Positions 56,710 through 64,000 of a DNA stretch of 64,000 nt are shown here, piece after piece. A program made the translations under genes and the position numbers. This DNA comes from Pusillimonas sp. T7-7 (GTDB lineage: Bacteria > Pseudomonadota > Gammaproteobacteria > Burkholderiales > Burkholderiaceae_B). Under the pieces are notes generated by a model that was given only the letters and a program-made list of their open reading frames with translations, ran no database searches and was not told the origin of the DNA. Every line of letters starts with the position of its first letter. Within the stretch, counting starts at the first letter, position 1. The stretch is taken from NCBI RefSeq assembly GCF_000209655.1, contig NC_015458.1, forward strand, positions 1,488,001 through 1,552,000, in the 5' to 3' direction.

Positions 56710-59013
56710 TTAGACGGACAAAAGCTGGGGTTGCTTGACTTTGACCGACAGGATTTTTCCCTTGCGAGCCCGTTTACCCAAGTACTCACCCAAGGCGTCC
56801 AGGCTCAGGGTTTCGACAATATCGCGATTGCGATACACGCCTTTGGCCAAAATACCATCTGGTCCCACAGGCACCCATTGCGCCAGGATATCACCCGCAT
56901 CCAGCCCCATCAGTATGGTGCCGCGCCCCCCGCCAGACAAGCGTTTCAGCTCGGATAGCGCTACCACCAGAAAACGGCCTTTTTTGGCCAGCATGGCCAG
57001 ATGCTGATCGGTATCACGCAAGCGCAAGGGCTTGATCAGAACATCACCATCATCCAGCGTAATGAATTGCTTGCCGGCACGCTGTCGTGTCGTCAAGTCT
57101 TTCAGGGTAGTGATAAAACCATAGCCAGCCTGTGTGCCAAGCACATAACGCTGCTGCGCCGCCCCTGCAATCATATGCGTAATGCGGCTGCCGGACTCAA
57201 CTTCCATCATGGAAGTCACCGGCTGCCCATCTCCTCGCGCAGAAGGCAGGCTCGATACGGCAACGGTATAAACACGACCCGTGTTGGAGAAAGCAACCAA
57301 CTCATCCGTGCTCAGGCACTCGATGGCATCGTATAAGCCATCACCGGCCTTGAAATTGAATTGACTGGCGTCGTGGCCATGCCCCTGGCGGCTGCGCAGC
57401 CACCCTCTCTGGGAAATAATCACCGTGACGGGTTCTTCAACGACCCGGTTTTCAAGCACCGCCCGCTCGGCCACCTCGATCAATGTGCGCCGGTCGTCGC
57501 CATACTGCTTGGCGTCTGCCTCGATTTCCTTGATCATCAGGCGCTTGAACGCACTGGGGTTGTCCAGCAACTCACGCAGGGCGGCCTGCTCATCACGTTG
57601 CGCGGCCAGCTCTTTCTCGATCTTGAACCCTTCAAGACGAGCCAATTGACGCAAACGCATTTCCAGGATGTCTTCGGCTTGCCGTTCGCTCAAATCAAAG
57701 CGCTGCATCAATGCCGCGCGGGGCTCGTCCGATTCACGTATGGTTTGAATGACCTCGTCCACGTTCAGGTAGACCACCATGCGGCCTTCCAGCACATGAA
57801 TGCGGTCGGTGACTTTGTCCAGACGATATTGCGTCCGGCGCGTCATGGTCTGGGCACGGAAACCCAACCATTCCGTCAGCACCTGGCGCAGGGCGCGCTG
57901 ACCGGGCCGCCCGTCAGTGCCTATGCACACCAGATTGATCGAAACACTGCCTTCCATGCTGGTTTGCGCCAACAGCATGTTGACGAACTCGTCGCGGTCT
58001 ATGCGGCTGGTCTTGGGTTCAAACACCAGGCGTACGGCTGCATCCTTGCCTGATTCGTCGCGTACAGCGTCCAGCAGGCCCAACATCAATGCCTTGATTT
58101 GCTGCTGCTCGGACGTAAGGCTCTTCTTGCCAGCTTTGACTTTGGGATTGGTGCGGTCTTCGATCTCTTCCAGCACCTTTTGCGAAGACGTGCCCGGCGG
58201 CAGCTCGTTGACGACCAGTTGCCATTGTCCACGCGCCAGTTCTTCGAACTGCCAGCGCGCCCTGGCCTTGATTGAGCCCCGGCCGCTGGCATAGATATGC
58301 GCAATATCGGCCGCAGAGGAAATAATCTGGCCTCCACCGGCAAAATCGGGGCCTGGCACCAGCGTGTACAAATCCTCGTCCGGCAACTTGGGGTTGCGTA
58401 TCAAGGCCACGCAAGCCTGGGCGACTTCACGCAGGTTATGGGACGGGATTTCGGTTGCCATGCCCACCGCAATACCCGAGGCGCCATTCAGCAGCATGAC
58501 CGGCAGACGCGCCGGCAACAGCACGGGTTCTTTCTGGCTGCCATCGTAATTGGATACGAAATCGACAGTCCCTTCGTCGAGTTCATCCAGCAAAACACGT
58601 GCAAACGGCGTCAGGCGCGCTTCGGTATAGCGCATGGCAGCGGCGTTATCGCCATCGCGTGAACCGAAATTGCCTTGTCCGTCGACCAGGGGGTAGCGCA
58701 GCACAAAGTCCTGCGCCATGCGTACCATGGCATCGTAGGCCGCCTGATCGCCGTGCGGGTGATACTTGCCCAGCACGTCACCCACCACACGGGCGGATTT
58801 GACCGGCTTTGCGCCCGACCCCAGGCCCATGGCCTGCATGGCATACAGGATGCGCCGCTGCACGGGTTTTTGCCCGTCGGCCACCTCGGGCAGGGCTCGC
58901 CCGCGCACTACGGAAACCGCGTAGTCCAGATAAGCCTGCTCGGCGTATTGCGCCAGGGTGATGTCATCGCCGCCCTGATCACCGTCAAACAGGCCTGCTT
59001 GTGTACTATCCAT
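56710..59013 (-). CDS. parC: DNA topoisomerase IV subunit A
   Basis: Catalytic strand-passage subunit of topoisomerase IV, 767 residues. The active Tyr is Y129 in [11 protein letters not shown]. The quinolone region reads [19 protein letters not shown]: Gln90 is where E. coli ParC has Ser80 and Asp94 where it has Glu84. The C-terminal beta-pinwheel has [24 protein letters not shown] repeats. It lies 18 bases after parE. A ParC rather than GyrA identity is supported by the partner and the HPHGD.A.Y context. Confidence 0.96.
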   Translation of the reverse strand: MDSTQAGLFDGDQGGDDITLAQYAEQAYLDYAVSVVRGRALPEVADGQKPVQRRILYAMQAMGLGSGAKPVKSARVVGDVLGKYHPHGDQAAYDAMVRMAQDFVLRYPLVDGQGNFGSRDGDNAAAMRYTEARLTPFARVLLDELDEGTVDFVSNYDGSQKEPVLLPARLPVMLLNGASGIAVGMATEIPSHNLREVAQACVALIRNPKLPDEDLYTLVPGPDFAGGGQIISSAADIAHIYASGRGSIKARARWQFEELARGQWQLVVNELPPGTSSQKVLEEIEDRTNPKVKAGKKSLTSEQQQIKALMLGLLDAVRDESGKDAAVRLVFEPKTSRIDRDEFVNMLLAQTSMEGSVSINLVCIGTDGRPGQRALRQVLTEWLGFRAQTMTRRTQYRLDKVTDRIHVLEGRMVVYLNVDEVIQTIRESDEPRAALMQRFDLSERQAEDILEMRLRQLARLEGFKIEKELAAQRDEQAALRELLDNPSAFKRLMIKEIEADAKQYGDDRRTLIEVAERAVLENRVVEEPVTVIISQRGWLRSRQGHGHDASQFNFKAGDGLYDAIECLSTDELVAFSNTGRVYTVAVSSLPSARGDGQPVTSMMEVESGSRITHMIAGAAQQRYVLGTQAGYGFITTLKDLTTRQRAGKQFITLDDGDVLIKPLRLRDTDQHLAMLAKKGRFLVVALSELKRLSGGGRGTILMGLDAGDILAQWVPVGPDGILAKGVYRNRDIVETLSLDALGEYLGKRARKGKILSVKVKQPQLLSV

Positions 59014-59031
59014 CTTCTATCTCGGTATGGG

Positions 59032-60993
59032 TTAAACGTCGATCTCGGCCAGATTGCCTTTTTCTTCGAGCCAGATCCGGCGCTGCGCCGACTCGCCCTT
59101 GCCCATCAACATGTCGAACATGTCAGTGGTGCCGGCCGTGCCCAGTTCGCCGCAGGCAACAGGCATCAGTCGCCGCGTATCGGGATTCATGGTGGTGTCC
59201 CAAAGCTGCTCGGCGCTCATTTCGCCCAACCCTTTGAAGCGGCTGATGCTCCAGGAACCTTCACGCACACCTTCTTTGCGCAGCTTGTCCTGGACCACGT
59301 CCAGCTCGCCTTGGTCCAGACAATACACTTTGCGGGCCGGTCGCTTGCCGGCGGCAGGCACATCCACACGGAACAAGGGTGGACGTGCAATATACACATT
59401 GCCTGCGTCGATCAGCTTGGGAAAATGCCGAAAAAACAAGGTAAGCAGCAAAACCTGGATATGCGAGCCATCAACATCGGCGTCCGACAAGATGCAAATA
59501 CGGCCATAACGCAAGCCTGAAAGATCAGGGGCGTCGTTCGGTCCGTGCGGATCCACCCCAATGGCCACGGAGATATCATGAATCTCGTTATTGGCGAAAA
59601 GCCGGTCACGATCGACTTCCCAGGAATTCAGCACTTTACCGCGCAAGGGGAGGATCGCCTGGAATTCTTTGTCGCGCCCCATTTTTGCCGAACCGCCCGC
59701 CGAGTCTCCTTCGACCAAAAACAATTCAGTGCGTGAAACATCATCCGACTCGCAGTCGGTAAGCTTACCCGGCAGGACGGCCACCCCCGAACTCTTGCGC
59801 TTTTCCACTTTCTTGGATGAGCGAGCCCGGGCTTGCGCCTGCCGTATGGCGGCATCAGCCAGCTTCTTGCCATACTCCACATTGGCATTAAGCCAAAGAT
59901 CCAGTGCGTTTTTCACAAAACCGCCTACCAGGCGGACAGCATCCCTGCTATTGAGCTTTTCCTTGATCTGCCCCTGGAACTGCGGGTCGAGCACCTTGGC
60001 TGACAATACGAAACTGGCGCGTGCGAAAACGTCTTCAGCAAGCAGCTTGACCCCTTTGGGAATAAGGCTATGCAGCTCGGCAAAGGACTTGACGGCATTG
60101 AACAGGCCGTCGCGCAGCCCGGCTTCATGGGTGCCGCCTGCAGTCGTGGCGATCAGATTGACATAGGACTCGCGCACCACAGGGCCGTCCAGAGTCCAGG
60201 CGATCACCCACTGTGCGCCCTCGCCCGCAGCATAAGATTCGTCATCGTCGGCAGCGTACTGTTTGCCTTCGAACAGGGGAATGATTTTCTCGGTATCGCC
60301 CAAGGCTTCTTCAAGGTAGCCGCGCAAGCCTTCCTGATATTGCCATTCGCGCGTTTCACCCGTTTTTTCTATGGTCAACGTCACCTTGATGCCGTTCAGC
60401 AGCACTGCCTTGCTGCGCAAGGCATGTATCAGCTCGGCAAGGGGAAGCGCGGCGGAATCGAAATATTTTGGATCAGGCCAGACCCGCACGCGCGTTCCTG
60501 TTTTTTTCCGGCTGACCGGGTCGAGTTCTTGCAAGGAGGTATGCACCGCGCCATCAGCGAAAATCAGTTCATGCGTGGCGCCACCACGCCAGACCCGCAC
60601 TTCGAGCCTTGTCGACAGCGCGTTGGTAACGGACACGCCCACCCCGTGCAGCCCGCCCGAAAAAGCGTAAGCACCGGCTGATTTTTTGTCGAACTTGCCA
60701 CCGGCATGCAAGCGCGTGAAGACCAGTTCGACCACTGGGGCATGCTCTTCAGGATGCAAGCCCACCGGGATGCCACGCCCATCGTCTTCGACCGATACGC
60801 TGCCGTCGGTATGCAAGGTGACCTTGATGGAGGTGCCAAAACCGGCCAGCGCCTCGTCGGCGGCATTGTCGATGACCTCTTGCACAATATGCAGGGGATT
60901 GTCGGTACGGGTGTACATGCCAGGCCTTTGCTTGACGGGCTCAAGCCCCTTCAATACCCGGATGGATCCTTCGTCGTAGCGTGGTGTAGCCAA
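59032..60993 (-). CDS. parE: DNA topoisomerase IV subunit B
   Basis: ATPase subunit of topoisomerase IV, 653 residues. The GHKL ATPase domain has VIDNAADEALAGFG, VEDDGRGIPVGLHPEEHAP and FSGGLHGVGVSVTNALS. The Toprim domain has LFLVEGDSAGGSAKMGRDKE, with PLRGKVLN and DADVDGSHIQVLLLTLFFRH after it. It is divergent from trxA across 225 bases in which I see no gene. Together with parC it decatenates daughter chromosomes. Confidence 0.97.
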   Translation of the reverse strand: MATPRYDEGSIRVLKGLEPVKQRPGMYTRTDNPLHIVQEVIDNAADEALAGFGTSIKVTLHTDGSVSVEDDGRGIPVGLHPEEHAPVVELVFTRLHAGGKFDKKSAGAYAFSGGLHGVGVSVTNALSTRLEVRVWRGGATHELIFADGAVHTSLQELDPVSRKKTGTRVRVWPDPKYFDSAALPLAELIHALRSKAVLLNGIKVTLTIEKTGETREWQYQEGLRGYLEEALGDTEKIIPLFEGKQYAADDDESYAAGEGAQWVIAWTLDGPVVRESYVNLIATTAGGTHEAGLRDGLFNAVKSFAELHSLIPKGVKLLAEDVFARASFVLSAKVLDPQFQGQIKEKLNSRDAVRLVGGFVKNALDLWLNANVEYGKKLADAAIRQAQARARSSKKVEKRKSSGVAVLPGKLTDCESDDVSRTELFLVEGDSAGGSAKMGRDKEFQAILPLRGKVLNSWEVDRDRLFANNEIHDISVAIGVDPHGPNDAPDLSGLRYGRICILSDADVDGSHIQVLLLTLFFRHFPKLIDAGNVYIARPPLFRVDVPAAGKRPARKVYCLDQGELDVVQDKLRKEGVREGSWSISRFKGLGEMSAEQLWDTTMNPDTRRLMPVACGELGTAGTTDMFDMLMGKGESAQRRIWLEEKGNLAEIDV

Positions 60994-61218
60994 AATGTCG
61001 TCTCGAATTTACTGAAAAGAATGCGGTATTTTACGGAAAGCGCGACCGCCCCCAAGCCGAGGGCGGAAAATGACGGTTTACCCGCTGTGTGCGCGCCGTC
61101 GCCTACAGTGGTATGCTTAACAAAATCCAGAAATAAAAATGCAAGCGCAACACAGAATACACTGCGCTGCTGTCTTGCCTTCCCATAGATTTCAAACCAT
61201 CCTCTTTTTCCTTTTACC

Positions 61219-61545
61219 ATGAGCGAATCCATCAAACACGTGAGCGACGCCTCATTCGAGGCTGACGTCATCAACTCCGACGTTCCTGTACTGGTCGACT
61301 ATTGGGCTGCCTGGTGCGGCCCCTGCAAAATGATTGCGCCTTTGCTCGACGAAGCTGCCAAGCAATACGAAGGCCGTGTTATTATTGCCAAGGTCGACGT
61401 CGACGCAAACCCGGAAACAGCCGCCAAGTTCGGCGTTCGCGGCATCCCAACGCTTATGCTGTTTAAAGACGGCAAGGCAGCGGCCACCAAAGTCGGCGCA
61501 CTATCCAAATCACAATTGAACGCATTCCTAGACGAATCGCTGTAA
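61219..61545 (+). CDS. trxA: Thioredoxin 1
   Basis: Cytoplasmic disulphide reductase of 108 residues. The active site is [14 protein letters not shown], with the buried Asp in VLVDYWA, the cis-Pro in RGIPTLMLF and the C-terminal helix [10 protein letters not shown] intact. It lies directly upstream of rho, the same order as in E. coli and many proteobacteria. The 67-base gap to rho contains a 7-bp hairpin and a G-free pyrimidine tract. Confidence 0.98.
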   Translation: MSESIKHVSDASFEADVINSDVPVLVDYWAAWCGPCKMIAPLLDEAAKQYEGRVIIAKVDVDANPETAAKFGVRGIPTLMLFKDGKAAATKVGALSKSQLNAFLDESL

Positions 61546-61561
61546 TTTCTTTTTTGTGCGC

Positions 61562-61612
61562 GCGAGCCTTTCCTGGCTCGCCATACTGGCAAACCCCCCT
61601 CTCTCTTCTCAC
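61562..61612 (+). promoter_or_regulatory. rho leader: hairpin plus G-free pyrimidine-rich tract
   Basis: A perfect 7-bp hairpin (GCGAGCC 61562-61568 / 61575-61581) is followed by a 22-base stretch without G (61591-61612), mostly C and T, reaching the rho ATG. No Shine-Dalgarno is present. C-rich, G-poor RNA is what Rho itself binds, so autoregulation is possible. Confidence 0.45.
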
Positions 61613-62869
61613 ATGCACCTCACCGAATTAAAAACACAGCACGTTTCCAAGCTGCTCGAAATGGCCGCCGAACTGGAAATCGACAACGCCAGCCGTCTGC
61701 GCAAACAGGAACTCATGTTTGCCATCATGAAACGGCGTGCCAAACAGGGCGAGCAAATATTTGGTGATGGTGTACTTGAAGTATTGCCTGACGGCTTCGG
61801 GTTCTTGCGTTCGCCTGAAACCTCGTACCTGGCCAGCCCCGACGATATCTATATCTCGCCTTCCCAGATCCGCCGATTCAACTTGCACACCGGCGATTCC
61901 ATAGAAGGCGAAGTCCGGACGCCCAAAGATGGCGAGCGCTATTTCGCCCTGGTCAAGGTTGACAAGGTCAATGGCATGCAGCCCGAGACCATCAAGCATC
62001 GCATCATGTTTGATAACCTCACGCCCTTGCACCCAGACGAGGTCATGACGCTCGAGCGCAATATCAAAAGCGAAGAAAACACCACGGGCCGCATTCTGGA
62101 CATCTTCGCACCCATGGGCAAAGGCCAGCGCGCCCTCATCGTCGCCAGCCCCAAGTCCGGCAAGACGGTCATGATGCAGCATATTGCCCATGCCATCAGC
62201 GCCAACTATCCCGACGCCATCATGATCGTCATGCTGGTCGACGAGCGGCCCGAAGAAGTCACAGAAATGCAACGCACCGTGCGTGGCGAAGTGGTGGCCT
62301 CCACCTTCGACGAACCCGCCACACGCCACGTCCAGGTCGCCGAGATGGTGATCGAAAAAGCCAAGCGGCTGGTCGAGCTCAAAAAAGATGTCGTCATCCT
62401 GCTCGACTCCATCACCCGTCTGGCACGCGCCTACAATACGGTCGTACCGGCTTCAGGCAAGGTGCTGACCGGCGGCGTTGACGCCAACGCACTGCAGCGG
62501 CCCAAACGCTTTTTTGGTGCTGCCCGCAACGTCGAAGAAGGCGGCTCGCTGACCATCATTGGTACAGCCCTGGTGGAAACCGGCAGCCGTATGGACGAGG
62601 TCATCTACGAAGAATTCAAAGGCACAGGCAACTCCGAGGTTCACCTCGAGCGGCGCCTGGCCGAAAAGCGTGTTTATCCGGCCATCAACCTGAACAAATC
62701 AGGCACACGCCGTGAAGAACTGCTTATCAAGCCCGAGCTTCTACAGAAAGTTTGGGTGCTTCGAAAGTTCATACACGACATGGACGAAATCGAAGCCATG
62801 GAGTTCATCCTCGACAAAATTCGCGCAACCAAAACAAACTCCGAATTTTTTGACATGATGAAAAAATAA
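61613..62869 (+). CDS. rho: Transcription termination factor Rho
   Basis: Hexameric RNA helicase of 418 residues, normal length. The N-terminal domain [20 protein letters not shown] and the cold-shock-like RNA-binding motif [20 protein letters not shown] precede the ATPase: Walker [21 protein letters not shown], Walker [20 protein letters not shown], the R-loop and the Q-loop with the secondary RNA site [20 protein letters not shown]. The ATG at 61613 is the family start but lacks a Shine-Dalgarno. A hairpin follows the gene. Confidence 0.98.
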   Translation: MHLTELKTQHVSKLLEMAAELEIDNASRLRKQELMFAIMKRRAKQGEQIFGDGVLEVLPDGFGFLRSPETSYLASPDDIYISPSQIRRFNLHTGDSIEGEVRTPKDGERYFALVKVDKVNGMQPETIKHRIMFDNLTPLHPDEVMTLERNIKSEENTTGRILDIFAPMGKGQRALIVASPKSGKTVMMQHIAHAISANYPDAIMIVMLVDERPEEVTEMQRTVRGEVVASTFDEPATRHVQVAEMVIEKAKRLVELKKDVVILLDSITRLARAYNTVVPASGKVLTGGVDANALQRPKRFFGAARNVEEGGSLTIIGTALVETGSRMDEVIYEEFKGTGNSEVHLERRLAEKRVYPAINLNKSGTRREELLIKPELLQKVWVLRKFIHDMDEIEAMEFILDKIRATKTNSEFFDMMKK

Positions 62870-62885
62870 GTGGTAAGTCACACCT

Positions 62886-62911
62886 GTAAGCCTCTCTAGC
62901 GAGAGGCTTAC
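62886..62911 (+). terminator. Hairpin after rho
   Basis: Perfect 11-bp stem GTAAGCCTCTC (62886-62896) / 62901-62911 with a TAGC loop, 17 bases after the stop. Only TT follows, so it is a weak intrinsic terminator at best. Confidence 0.6.
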
Positions 62912-63018
62912 TTGCGATGCCCTCCCACATCGGACGACCATGGCCGCCCCGGTCCTGAACAACTATTTTTAATATTCACTGAGCCTTGCTTACTCAGTAC
63001 TACAACAGAGCATACTTG

Positions 63019-64000
63019 ATGACACTACCTACTCTTGATCAGTTTCTTGACCAAATCCAGGCCCGCGATCCGCATCAACCGGAATTCATGCAGGCCGTGA
63101 AAGAAGTCATGAACAGTTTGTGGCCCTTCATCGAGCGCAACCCCAAATACGCCGAACAAGGGCTGCTGGAGCGCCTGGTCGAGCCCGAACGTGTCATCCA
63201 GTTTCGCATTTCTTGGGTTGATGACCAGGGTAAAGTACAAACCAACCGCGGTTTCCGTATTCAGCACAGTTCCGCCATCGGTCCGTTCAAGGGCGGCATG
63301 CGCTTCCACCCCTCGGTCAATCTGTCCATTCTCAAGTTCCTGGCCTTCGAACAGACGTTCAAGAATGCACTGACCACACTGCCTATGGGCGGCGGCAAAG
63401 GTGGTTCCGATTTCGACCCCAAAGGCAAATCCGATGCCGAGGTCATGCGTTTTTGCCAGGCATTGATTATCGAACTGCATCGTCACCTGGGTCCCGACAC
63501 TGATGTGCCGGCAGGCGATATTGGCGTGGGTGCGCGCGAAGTCGGCTTCATGGCCGGCATGATGAAAAAGCTCTCGAACTCGTCAGCCAGTGTCTTTACA
63601 GGCAAAGGCTTGAGTTTTGGCGGCAGCCTGATACGTCCGGAAGCCACAGGTTACGGCACAGTGTACTTCGCAGAAGAAATGCTCAAGCACGCCCGTCAGT
63701 CCCTTGAAGGATATACGGTATCGGTGTCGGGTTCGGGCAATGTGGCCCAATATGCAATCCAGAAATGCATGCAATTGGGCGCCAAGGTCATCACGGTTTC
63801 GGATTCTCATGGTTCCGTCGTCGATAAGGCGGGCTTTACCCCAGAAAAACTTGAGACGCTCATACGCATCAAGAACGAACAGCGCGGCCGGGTCGAAGAT
63901 TATGCCAAGCAGTTCAACCTGGTTTACGAGGCCGGTAAACGCCCTTGGCACGTACCTGTAGATGTCGCCCTGCCCTGCGCCACCCAGAACGAGCTTGAGC
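63019..64000 (+). CDS. gdhA: Glutamate dehydrogenase, N-terminal three quarters (cut by window edge)
   Basis: Hexameric, probably NADP-dependent, enzyme that aminates 2-oxoglutarate to glutamate. 327 codons are visible of an expected 447 or so. The N-terminus TLPTLDQFLDQIQARDPHQP, the substrate site NRGFRIQHSSAIGPFKGGMR, the catalytic-Lys region LPMGGGKGGSDFDPKGKSDA, and the nucleotide fold VSVSGSGNVAQYAIQKCMQL match the GdhA subfamily I enzymes of proteobacteria. The gene has no strong Shine-Dalgarno that I can see. The 149-base gap from rho holds the rho hairpin and presumably the promoter. Confidence 0.95.
   Translation, partial: MTLPTLDQFLDQIQARDPHQPEFMQAVKEVMNSLWPFIERNPKYAEQGLLERLVEPERVIQFRISWVDDQGKVQTNRGFRIQHSSAIGPFKGGMRFHPSVNLSILKFLAFEQTFKNALTTLPMGGGKGGSDFDPKGKSDAEVMRFCQALIIELHRHLGPDTDVPAGDIGVGAREVGFMAGMMKKLSNSSASVFTGKGLSFGGSLIRPEATGYGTVYFAEEMLKHARQSLEGYTVSVSGSGNVAQYAIQKCMQLGAKVITVSDSHGSVVDKAGFTPEKLETLIRIKNEQRGRVEDYAKQFNLVYEAGKRPWHVPVDVALPCATQNELE

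Noticed and set aside
57361..58053. A 230-codon plus-strand frame opposite parC
   Set aside because: Shadow of parC in a GC-rich gene; no support.

Overview
The window looks like chromosome of a betaproteobacterium, most likely of the Alcaligenaceae (Bordetella / Achromobacter / Pusillimonas type). The reasons are the long ndk-rlmN-rodZ-ispG-hisS-yfgM-bamB-der-hisC-hfq-hflX-hflK-hflC-hisZ-purA run, an RpoD with a long Lys/Ala-rich N-terminal tail, Bug/TctC-type periplasmic receptors, and HisZ (which goes with short-form HisG). This assignment is an inference from gene order and protein style, not from a search. No transposase, integrase, prophage, tRNA, rRNA or CRISPR was seen, and with corrected start codons no gene-free gap exceeds 300 bases.

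Region by region. (1) 1-6180 is accessory and transport: an MFS pump cut by the window edge and its MarR regulator (ATGA overlap, palindromic operator), a small lipoprotein, a CigR-like protein, a CrcB fluoride channel with a Kup potassium transporter, and an MgtC-family protein. (2) 6278-8206 holds convergent benE and pxpA. (3) 8301-12951 is the macromolecular-synthesis operon rpsU-dnaG-rpoD. (4) 13055-29240 is one conserved block of 16 genes on the minus strand, covering nucleotide metabolism, tRNA charging, isoprenoid precursor synthesis, outer-membrane assembly, ribosome-associated GTPases, Hfq and HflKC. Internal terminator-like hairpins follow hfq, hflC and purA, and a second one in the hisZ leader looks like an attenuator. 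(5) valS (29495-32347, plus strand) is followed by a 30-bp perfect inverted repeat. (6) 32521-38750 is a catabolic operon not tied to housekeeping: LysR regulator, Bug receptor, enolase-superfamily enzyme, crotonase-fold protein, NDP-forming acyl-CoA synthetase. It lies directly downstream of trmD, where rplS is often found. (7) 38993-43844 is rpsP-rimM-trmD and alaS-tusA. (8) 43888-52640 is a chromosomal type IVb (R64 'thin pilus'-like) operon in the order pilL-N-O-P-Q-R-S-V. It has no pilM, pilT or pilU and no shufflon recombinase, but its PilV carries a sequence resembling a shufflon crossover site where the constant and variable parts meet. (9) 52907-56595 has a UgpB-like receptor without permeases, a DadA-like flavoprotein and an AscD-like 2Fe-2S reductase. 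(10) 56710-60993 is parE-parC, followed by divergent trxA-rho and the start of gdhA.

The most unusual material is the thin-pilus operon with its fossil-like shufflon site, the CoA-linked catabolic operon of unknown substrate, the candidate attenuator ahead of hisZ-purA, and several perfect palindromes (inside marR, after valS, after trmD). Where start codons were moved from the longest reading frame, the reason is given in the entry.
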